The notes under the pieces: model-generated
Databases searched by the model: none
What the model saw: only the letters and a program-made list of their open reading frames with translations
Told to the model about the DNA's origin: nothing
Shown: positions 1 through 6,226 of the stretch, piece after piece
Layout: each line of letters opens with the position of its first letter
Numbering within the stretch: position 1 is the first letter of the stretch
From: Desulfobulbaceae bacterium
GTDB lineage: Bacteria > Desulfobacterota > Desulfobulbia > Desulfobulbales > Desulfobulbaceae
Assembly: GCA_011322715.1 (NCBI GenBank)
Contig: DRLX01000093.1
Location: 1 to 8,426 of the forward strand
Reading direction: 5' to 3'
DNA: 8,426 nt
Made by a program: the position numbers and the translations under genes

Positions 1-1492
1 CAAGGGAAAACAGCTGGCGAAGGACCTGCAGGCCGGTGGTGAATCGTTCCGAGGCCTTTTTCGGATCAATGGTCTTGGGCGGCGCATATTCCTGGACATG
101 GACAAATCGTTCATAAATATCAATGGCCAGGTTATATTCGGGCATGTCGGCGTCATAGAGACGAAAGCAGTAAATATCCTTTTCTTCCGCCCAGGGGGCG
201 AGCCGGTCCCAGTTTTTGCGCAACCGGTTGGCAAGCTCTTCGCCCGGACCGGAGATATCCTCATCTGATATCTGCAGCCTGGCGGGTGGTTGTTTGGTGC
301 GTGCTTTATGATTGCCGACCATCAGGCGGCATTTGATCGGCCCGTTATACAGCGGGTATCGTCCATCCCATTTGACGCCGACCAAGTCGGCGAGATCAGG
401 ATTGGCGGAGAAAAATCCCATCCGCCATCCGGGAAAATCTTCAGCAAAGCGCCGACCTAAAAATCGATACAGATATTTGACGGCCTTCAGTTCTGAAAGC
501 CTTTCACCATAGGGCGGATTTGTCAGTATAAGGCCGTTTTTTCCAGGACAATGGAGGCGGGCGAGTTGTGCCTGTTTGATGATGATGTTGTCACCAAGTC
601 CGGCCCGGGCGACATTTTTTCGGGCGGCAGCCACGGCATGGGGGTCGGCATCATAACCGATGATCTGCGGCCAGGGCCTGCTCTGGCCCACCTCCTCACG
701 CTCCAGCGCCTCGGTGACAAGGGCGTCCCATATCTTTTTACTGTGCCGTTTCCAGTACATAAACCCGAAATTTTTCGTGTTTCTCTGTAGTCCCGGAGCT
801 GAATCACTTAACATCAGGGCTGCTTCAATCAGCAGGGTGCCGGAGCCGCACATGGGATCAAGCAGAATGGTGTCTGCCGGAAAATCGTTGTCAACTCCGC
901 TTAAGTGGGCAATGGCGGCGGCCAGTGTTTCCTTGAGCGGGGCCGGGCCGCCCTGTTCCCGATAGCCCCGTCGGTGCAGGCTGTCGCCGGAAAGGTCAAG
1001 AGCCAGGCTTGCCTTGTCTCCTCTGATATGCAGGTTGAGGCGGATGCCGGGTTTGCGGATATTAATACTCGGTCGTTTGCCGGTTCGCGAGCGAAAGTAG
1101 TCGACAATAGCATCCTTGACTCGCAGCGAGGCAAAATGACTGTGGGTGATGGCGGAATCCGAGAGAGTGCAGTAGACGGCAAATGTGGCCGTCGGTATAA
1201 AATGGATATCCCATTCAATAGCATTCACCTGCCGGTACAGTGTATCGGTATCCGGAGCGTCAAAACTTGCAAGCTGCAGCAGTATGCGTGAGGAAAATCT
1301 GGACCAGAGGCAGGCGCGATAGGCTGTTTCCGGTTTGCCGTTCCAGGATACGGCACCGGGCGCCGTGGAGACATTTGTACCGCCGAATTCCTGGATTTCC
1401 GTCTTGACCAGATGTTCCATGCCTGCGCTGCAGGTAGCGGTGTACAGCGGTGCTTTCTTTTTCGCGTTGCGTTTACGTCTGATTGTTGTCAA
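1..1492 (-). CDS. rlmKL: Bifunctional 23S rRNA methyltransferase RlmKL, 3' end cut by window edge
   Basis: The family modifies 23S rRNA: the RlmL half makes m2G2445 and the RlmK half m7G2069 (E. coli numbering), using SAM in the cytoplasm. About 497 codons are visible out of roughly 700 in the family. After a basic tail (IRRKRNAKKK) the conserved start YTATCSAGMEHLVKTE and a THUMP region (about 60-170) are followed by ALDLSGDSLHRRGYR. SAM motif I is DPMCGSGTLL near residue 212, and the catalytic NPPYGERL is near 325. LANRLRKN (about 420) and RLYDADMPEYN (about 444) mark the start of the RlmK half, whose own methyltransferase fold lies outside the window. The TTG at 1492 is the only ATG, GTG or TTG between an in-frame stop (1547-1549) and the conserved N-terminus, so a TTG start is likely, although its ribosome site is weak. 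It is transcribed divergently from the cyclase gene. The family call is secure from similarity recalled to E. coli RlmL. Confidence 0.93.
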   Translation of the reverse strand, partial: MTTIRRKRNAKKKAPLYTATCSAGMEHLVKTEIQEFGGTNVSTAPGAVSWNGKPETAYRACLWSRFSSRILLQLASFDAPDTDTLYRQVNAIEWDIHFIPTATFAVYCTLSDSAITHSHFASLRVKDAIVDYFRSRTGKRPSINIRKPGIRLNLHIRGDKASLALDLSGDSLHRRGYREQGGPAPLKETLAAAIAHLSGVDNDFPADTILLDPMCGSGTLLIEAALMLSDSAPGLQRNTKNFGFMYWKRHSKKIWDALVTEALEREEVGQSRPWPQIIGYDADPHAVAAARKNVARAGLGDNIIIKQAQLARLHCPGKNGLILTNPPYGERLSELKAVKYLYRFLGRRFAEDFPGWRMGFFSANPDLADLVGVKWDGRYPLYNGPIKCRLMVGNHKARTKQPPARLQISDEDISGPGEELANRLRKNWDRLAPWAEEKDIYCFRLYDADMPEYNLAIDIYERFVHVQEYAPPKTIDPKKASERFTTGLQVLRQLFSL

Positions 1493-1557
1493 TTCAGGCT
1501 CTAAGAGAAAGGATTTATAGATGCACCCCGAAGGTGAGGAGATTCTTCAATGAGGGG

Positions 1558-1586
1558 AAACTATCCGAAACCGGTATTTTGTACAA
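1558..1586 (-). promoter_or_regulatory. Possible sigma70 promoter for rlmKL
   Basis: On the minus strand a -35 box TTGTAC (1586-1581) and a -10 box TAGTTT (1563-1558) are separated by exactly 17 bases. This would give a leader of about 60 bases before the TTG at 1492. The -10 box is a poor match to consensus. A second AT-rich box, TATAAA at 1519-1514, has no acceptable -35 partner. The assignment is tentative. Confidence 0.3.
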
Positions 1587-1605
1587 GAGAAAGGTCGTTG
1601 TGTTG

Positions 1606-1676
1606 ATTTGCCGAATTTTTCTATATTTCTTGCCATCGTTTTTTACACGGCGTACAATAGTAAATATTCGGCAAAT
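1606..1676. repeat. Paired 11-bp inverted motif flanking the cyclase promoter (operator-like)
   Basis: ATTTGCCGAAT (1606-1616) and its exact reverse complement ATTCGGCAAAT (1666-1676) flank the promoter at 1630-1658, with centres 60 bp apart. The right copy sits inside a second perfect dyad, AAATATT-CGGCA-AATATTT (1662-1680), placed at the expected transcription start. If transcription starts near 1665 the left copy is not in the RNA, so the pair more likely acts as two protein-binding sites in DNA than as an mRNA hairpin. The binding protein is unknown. Confidence 0.55.
1630..1658 (+). promoter_or_regulatory. Sigma70 promoter of the diguanylate cyclase gene
   Basis: TTGCCA (1630-1635) and TACAAT (1653-1658) are near-consensus -35 and -10 boxes with an ideal 17-base spacer, in an AT-rich stretch. 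Transcription would start near 1665, giving a leader of about 80 bases before the TTG at 1748. The next gene starts 32 bases after the cyclase stop, so this promoter probably also serves the kinase gene and perhaps the HD-GYP gene. Confidence 0.65.
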
Positions 1677-1735
1677 ATTTTGTTAACCATAATAAATAAT
1701 TAACTAATTTTGTGGAACAGATCAAAGAAATTGAA

Positions 1736-1740
1736 GAGGA
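1736..1740 (+). promoter_or_regulatory. Ribosome binding site that favours the TTG start of the cyclase
   Basis: GAGGA lies 7 bases before the TTG at 1748, a near-ideal Shine-Dalgarno arrangement. The alternative GTG at 1712 is preceded only by AT-rich sequence (taactaatttt) with no purine-rich site. Confidence 0.6.
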
Positions 1741-1747
1741 AAATGCA

Positions 1748-2689
1748 TTGAGCCAACCAAAAAAATGTTCACCTGACGTTGATTGTGAGGATCTCAGGCA
1801 AAGGTTTGAGCAGTTACGCCTCAAGGAAGAACTCTTCAAAATTATGGCCGAATCTTCCGTTGACTGGGATGTCTGGTATGCAATCGACGGAGAATCCATC
1901 TATATTACCCCGAGTTGTAACGATATAACCGGCTATCCCAGAGAGCTCTTTTATAAGGACCCGGATTTTATCACCACCATCGTTCATCCGGATGATTTGG
2001 AGATTTTTCAGGAGCATAGGCGGCTTCATTATGTCAAGGCAACCGGGCCGGCCGAGGTGACCTTCCGCATTCTTCATAAAAATGGTGAGGTCCGTTGGAT
2101 CTGGCACCAGTGTCAGGCGGTGTATTCCTCCGATGGTACCTGGATGGGACGCCGAACCACCAACCGGGATGTTACGGCCCTTAAACAGGCCGAGGAGCAA
2201 TTGCAGCGCCTTTCAACAACGGATCCCCTGACCGGCGCCTATAACCGGCGAATGTTCATGGATCTGCTGTCCAAGGAGCTACAGAGGGCCGGTCGTTATG
2301 GAGAACCGTTTTCTCTGCTGATGTTTGATATTGATCATTTTAAAATGGTCAATGATCAGTATGGACATGATGCAGGGGACCGGGTTCTTCAGGAAGTTGT
2401 CCGCTTGAGCATGGAGACCATACGGCAGGCTGATACACTGGCCCGCTGGGGGGGGGAAGAGTTTATGGTCTTATTGCCTCGGACGGATGGGGACATGGCA
2501 TACACCATGGGAGAACGATTACGCAAATGTATAGCCGAGCATGTCTTTGCCGACGCCGATCATCTGACGGTGAGCGTCGGCGTGACCAGTCTCGGTCAGG
2601 TTGACACCATAGATTCACTGCTTAAACGTGTTGACGAGGCATTGTATACGGCAAAAAAATCAGGACGTAACCTGGTCGTGCGAGCATGA
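1748..2689 (+). CDS. PAS-GGDEF diguanylate cyclase
   Basis: This soluble enzyme should join two GTP molecules into cyclic di-GMP. Counting from the TTG at 1748 (313 residues), a short charged, helix-forming N-terminus leads to a PAS domain of the PAS_3 type at about 33-145 (SIYITPSCNDITGY, VHPDDL, and a closing NRDVT). A linker helix (ALKQAEEQLQRLSTTD) joins it to a GGDEF domain at about 157-311. Visible features are DPLTGAYNRR, the metal-binding FDIDHFKMVNDQYGHDAGD, the active-site GGEEF (235-239) and the intact inhibitory I-site RQAD (226-229), exactly five residues before GGEEF. Activity and product feedback are therefore both expected. There is no membrane segment, so the PAS domain should sense a cytoplasmic signal, which cannot be named. 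GTG 1712 would add 12 residues but lacks a ribosome site. It is first in a likely operon with the kinase, 32 bases downstream. The GGEEF codons contain a run of nine G. Confidence 0.93.
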   Translation: MSQPKKCSPDVDCEDLRQRFEQLRLKEELFKIMAESSVDWDVWYAIDGESIYITPSCNDITGYPRELFYKDPDFITTIVHPDDLEIFQEHRRLHYVKATGPAEVTFRILHKNGEVRWIWHQCQAVYSSDGTWMGRRTTNRDVTALKQAEEQLQRLSTTDPLTGAYNRRMFMDLLSKELQRAGRYGEPFSLLMFDIDHFKMVNDQYGHDAGDRVLQEVVRLSMETIRQADTLARWGGEEFMVLLPRTDGDMAYTMGERLRKCIAEHVFADADHLTVSVGVTSLGQVDTIDSLLKRVDEALYTAKKSGRNLVVRA

Positions 2690-2702
2690 TGTTATCGCAA
2701 AG

Positions 2703-2714
2703 TGTTCCGGAACA
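2703..2714. repeat. Perfect 12-bp palindrome in the cyclase-kinase gap
   Basis: TGTTCCGGAACA is its own reverse complement and lies just before the kinase ATG at 2722. It contains GGAA (2709-2712), the only weak Shine-Dalgarno-like site for that start. Outer segments GTTAT (2691-2695) and ATAAC (2715-2719) could lengthen a hairpin across a 7-base bulge. It could be a protein-binding site or a small hairpin limiting translation of the kinase. Neither role is shown. Confidence 0.4.
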
Positions 2715-2721
2715 ATAACGA

Positions 2722-5700
2722 ATGAATATTCATCAACTTACCAGTCTGGAATTGCTTGAGAAGATTGGCGTCATTGTGCTCATCCTGGATGAGCAGGGTC
2801 GGATTTCTCTGGTCAATAGCACCGGTAGTGATCTGCTCGGCTATCCGGCTGATGAGTTGGTCGGCATGGACTGGTATGCACATTTCATTGCTCCTGAAGA
2901 ACGACAAGCGTTGCAGGACCGTTTTCTTCGAATCATGGCCGGGCAGGAGGAACACCCCTTCTTTCATGAAAATACTATTGTAATCAGAGACGGCGGCAGG
3001 CGGGTAATTGCCTGGCACAATACAATTCTGCGTACGGATAATGATGTAATCAACGGTATCCTCAGTACCGGTGAAGATATCACCGATCGGGTAGAGGCGG
3101 AAAAATGTATTCGCCGAAGTGAACGAAGAATGCGTCGTTTTGTTGATCATGTTCCTGACGCCCTGTTTATCCATGATGCCAAGGGAAATATTATTGATGT
3201 CAATAAACGGGCCTGCAGCTCTCTCGGTTACTCTCGGGAAGAACTATTAAGCCGGAATATTCTGGATATTGAACGCGACTATTCAGCTGCAGATGGTCGG
3301 GATATGATCCGGCGTATTCTGCAAAGTAACAATCCTCTGACCTTTTCGGGAACGAATCAATGCAAGGATGGCCGTACCTTTCCCGTTGAAGCCAAAGTCA
3401 ATGTGCTTGAAAAGGGTGAAAAACCACTCTTTGTCACCGTTGTCCGGGACATCAGTGACCGCTTGCATCAACAGCGTCGATTGCAGGATAAACGGGATTT
3501 ACTACGAGTGATCATCGACTCTATTCCTGATATTATCTGTATCAAGGATGGGCAGGGACGCTGGCTGTTGGCCAATTCTTTTGATCTGCATCTGTTTGGG
3601 CTGGAGGGTGTCAGTTACAGGGGAAAAACCGATAGAGAACTGGCGGCATATACACCATTGTATAGAGAGGCTTCTTCCCATTGCCGGGAAAGCGATGCCT
3701 TGGCCTGGGAAAGGAAGGCACCCTCACGAAGCAACGAGATCATTCCTGCCCATGATGGAGCTTCCCGTGTGTTTGATGTCTATAAAATTCCGCTTTTCCA
3801 TGACGACGGAAGGAGAAAGGCCCTGGTTATTATCGGTCGTGATATTACCGAACAGAAACGGATTGAGGAAAAATATCGGACCCTTTTTGAACAATCTCCG
3901 CTGGCCTATCTGACCTCTACCTTGTCGGGAGACATTCTGACTGTTAATCATGAATTTACCAAAATATATGGTTATAAACCTGAAGAAATCGTCGGCAGAA
4001 ATGTAACGGAGTTTTTGACGCCCAAAAGCCTTGAGTTCTTTAAGCATCAGTATCCACTGTTTTTACAGGGAGTCCCTATAGCTGAATACGATTATGAGGT
4101 TTATAAGGCCGACGGTACCCTGGCCTTGACTCAGGTCTCATCTGCAATTATTCGAGATGATATGGGAAATCCAGTCAGTATACAGCGTATACTTCTTGAT
4201 GTCACAAAACAGCGTCATATTGAGGAGCAGATCCGCGAGAGCGAGGCCAGGTATCGTCAGCTGTTTGAACGGGCGCCGGTGGGAATCGTTCATTTTGATA
4301 CCAACCTTCATGTAACGGACTGCAACGATAATTACCTCAAAATAATGCAGGCCGACCGTGAACATATGATAGGTCTTGATATACGAAAATTGCGGGATAA
4401 ACGAGTTATACCTATTCTAGAAGCAACGCTGGCCGGTAAGGAGGGATGTTGGGAGGGTTCGTATCGATCCACAATCAGCAATGTGACGGTTCATGTCTCG
4501 GCCCGAACAGCACCTCTGTATGACGGTCATGGCAAAATCCAGGGCGGCATGGCCCTTGTCGAAGATATAAGTCGTCGGAAGCAGGCACAGGAGGAGAGGT
4601 ACCGCCTGATGTCCGCTATTGATCAGGCCTCGGAGACTATTGTCATTACTGATATCGGCGGAAGAATTGAATACGTCAATCCCGCCTTTGAAAAAATGAC
4701 CGGCTATAGTGCCGCAGAGGCACAGGGGAAAAATCCGCGCATCTTGAAAAGTGGCCTTCATGATAAGACGTTTTATAAAGATATGTGGCAGACACTGCGT
4801 GCCGGGCGGGTATGGAAAGGACATCTTATCAATAAACGTAAAGATGGTACTCTTTTTGAGGAGGATGCCTCTATTTCTCCGGTGCGCAACCAAGAGGGAG
4901 AAATTATTAATTATGTGGCCGTTAAACGTGATGTCACCAAGGAGGTAGCGCTTAAAAAACAACTGAATCAGGCGATGAAAATGGAGGCCATCGGCACCCT
5001 GGCCGGTGGCATTGCTCATGATTTTAATAATATCCTCTCCGCCGTTCTTGGCTATGCGGAAATGGCCGAGTTGCAGCTGGACGAAGATGAGCCGGCCCGC
5101 AAAGATGTAGGCCAGATTATAGCGGCCGGTCAACGGGCAACGGATCTGATTCGGCAGATCCTGACCTTCAGCCGCCAGGAGGAAGAAGAATTACGCCCGG
5201 TTAGAATACAGTTTGTTATCAAAGAGGCCCTGAAACTGCTCAGGTCATCCCTGCCGAGTTCCATTGAACTGCAGCAGGACATTGATTCGGACTGCGGCTC
5301 GGTCCTTGCCGACCCGGTACGGATCCATCAGGTATTAATGAATCTCTGCACCAACGCCAAGCAGGCCATGGCCGGAGAACAGGGCAGCCTCAATATCCGT
5401 CTTTCCAGACTTGCAGACAACTCTGTAACTGGTCCTTCCTGTCTCGGGCAGGGACGCTGGCTTGATCTTGAGGTTTCCGATACCGGTGTCGGTATGGAAC
5501 CACAGGTGCGGGAAAGGATTTTTGATCCTTTTTTTACGACCAAAAAAAAGGGGCAGGGGACCGGCCTGGGCCTGTCCGTAGTTCACGGCATTGTTAAAAG
5601 CCATGGCGGTGAGATTACCGTTGACAGCGAGGCGGGTCGAGGCACAACCTTTCATGTGTATCTGCCGGTGGTTGATGACGAGGAGAACCATGAAGAGGAA

Positions 5701-6093
5701 GTGAAACAAACGATATTGCCGCATGGTGACGAGCATGTCCTTCTTGTTGATGATGAACCATTGCTGGTTGAAATTATGAAACGGACCCTTTCCATTCTTG
5801 GCTACCGGGTGACAAGTTTTACGGATAGTCGCCAGGCCCTGGAATGGTTTGATCGTCATTCGGACCGGGTGGATGTCGTTGTCACCGATATGACCATGCC
5901 GCATCAGACCGGGGCCGATCTGGCAAGGAAAATACTGGCCGCAAGGCCGCAAATGCCGATTATCCTCTGTACCGGCTACAGTGAAGTTATGGACGCCGAC
6001 CGGGCAAGTGCCATGGGGATACGAAAATTTCTTGCCAAGCCTGTTGAGAACAGGACATTGGCCCAGTCGGTGCGGGACGTTCTGGATAGCTAA
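2722..6093 (+). CDS. Cytoplasmic multi-PAS hybrid histidine kinase with C-terminal receiver
   Basis: This 1123-residue sensor kinase has no signal peptide or membrane span, so all sensing should be cytoplasmic. Six PAS repeats are visible at about 8-125, 137-247, 260-378, 386-496, 511-618 and 630-741. Most end in the usual D-I/V-T/S motif (EDITDR, RDISDR, RDITEQ, EDISRR, RDVTKE). The kinase core has an H-box with H766 in GGIAHDFNNIL, an N-box NLCTNAKQAM (874-883), DTGVGM (920-925), FDPFFTT and GTGLGL (946-951), so it looks active. The receiver (about 1003-1121) keeps D1010, D1011, phospho-acceptor D1056, T1084 and K1106. No HPt domain is present. ATG 2722 is the first start after the in-frame stop at 2716-2718. 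Its ribosome site is weak, suggesting coupling to the cyclase gene. The next gene, a REC/HD-GYP regulator, is the natural output partner, but this is inferred from position. The PAS ligands cannot be identified. Confidence 0.93.
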   Translation: MNIHQLTSLELLEKIGVIVLILDEQGRISLVNSTGSDLLGYPADELVGMDWYAHFIAPEERQALQDRFLRIMAGQEEHPFFHENTIVIRDGGRRVIAWHNTILRTDNDVINGILSTGEDITDRVEAEKCIRRSERRMRRFVDHVPDALFIHDAKGNIIDVNKRACSSLGYSREELLSRNILDIERDYSAADGRDMIRRILQSNNPLTFSGTNQCKDGRTFPVEAKVNVLEKGEKPLFVTVVRDISDRLHQQRRLQDKRDLLRVIIDSIPDIICIKDGQGRWLLANSFDLHLFGLEGVSYRGKTDRELAAYTPLYREASSHCRESDALAWERKAPSRSNEIIPAHDGASRVFDVYKIPLFHDDGRRKALVIIGRDITEQKRIEEKYRTLFEQSPLAYLTSTLSGDILTVNHEFTKIYGYKPEEIVGRNVTEFLTPKSLEFFKHQYPLFLQGVPIAEYDYEVYKADGTLALTQVSSAIIRDDMGNPVSIQRILLDVTKQRHIEEQIRESEARYRQLFERAPVGIVHFDTNLHVTDCNDNYLKIMQADREHMIGLDIRKLRDKRVIPILEATLAGKEGCWEGSYRSTISNVTVHVSARTAPLYDGHGKIQGGMALVEDISRRKQAQEERYRLMSAIDQASETIVITDIGGRIEYVNPAFEKMTGYSAAEAQGKNPRILKSGLHDKTFYKDMWQTLRAGRVWKGHLINKRKDGTLFEEDASISPVRNQEGEIINYVAVKRDVTKEVALKKQLNQAMKMEAIGTLAGGIAHDFNNILSAVLGYAEMAELQLDEDEPARKDVGQIIAAGQRATDLIRQILTFSRQEEEELRPVRIQFVIKEALKLLRSSLPSSIELQQDIDSDCGSVLADPVRIHQVLMNLCTNAKQAMAGEQGSLNIRLSRLADNSVTGPSCLGQGRWLDLEVSDTGVGMEPQVRERIFDPFFTTKKKGQGTGLGLSVVHGIVKSHGGEITVDSEAGRGTTFHVYLPVVDDEENHEEEVKQTILPHGDEHVLLVDDEPLLVEIMKRTLSILGYRVTSFTDSRQALEWFDRHSDRVDVVVTDMTMPHQTGADLARKILAARPQMPIILCTGYSEVMDADRASAMGIRKFLAKPVENRTLAQSVRDVLDS

Positions 6094-6133
6094 GGCGGGC
6101 TCCTGTATTTGACATTTTTCTCGGAGTCTACGC

Positions 6134-6163
6134 TTGCCTGTTTTGTGAACAGAGAATTAATTT
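6134..6163 (+). promoter_or_regulatory. Possible internal promoter with dyad before the HD-GYP gene
   Basis: TTGCCT (6134-6139) and TAATTT (6158-6163) are 18 bases apart and could form a modest sigma70 promoter. The spacer holds an inverted repeat, CTGTT-TTGTG-AACAG (6138-6152), at an operator-like position. The whole kinase-regulator gap (6094-6226) contains no gene and no convincing terminator, so read-through from the kinase gene remains possible. Confidence 0.3.
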
Positions 6164-6210
6164 AATGTGCAAATGCATTGCTCCTGTTTGTCCGGGGGCG
6201 GCTTTTTTGT

Positions 6211-6218
6211 GGAGGGAG
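6211..6218 (+). promoter_or_regulatory. Strong ribosome binding site that fixes the GTG 6227 start
   Basis: GGAGGGAG (6211-6218) ends 8 bases before the GTG at 6227. The upstream in-frame GTG at 6167 has no such site and would add 20 cysteine- and glycine-rich residues not expected before a receiver domain. Confidence 0.7.
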
Positions 6219-6226
6219 AATGTATC

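Noticed and set aside
1503..1594. Direct repeat AAGAGAAAGG (1503-1512 and 1585-1594)
   Set aside because: It is only two purine-rich copies with no symmetry or fixed relation to a promoter. Chance is the simplest explanation.
1665..1747. c-di-GMP riboswitch in the leader of the cyclase gene
   Set aside because: The leader is AT-rich, about 80 bases long and shows none of the conserved GEMM-type core or paired arms.
4417..5133. Long open frame on the minus strand inside the kinase gene (also 5335-5952 minus)
   Set aside because: They lie wholly antisense to a well-supported kinase coding frame, their translations match no family I recognise, and neither has a convincing ribosome site. They are treated as by-products of the kinase codon pattern.
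6109..6114. Perfect -35 box TTGACA just after the kinase stop
   Set aside because: No acceptable -10 box lies 16-18 bases downstream (the sequence there is CGCTTG or similar), so a promoter is not supported.
6098..6128. GGCTCC / GGAGTC stem after the kinase as a terminator
   Set aside because: The 6-bp stem includes a G-U pair, has a 19-base loop and no T run follows it.
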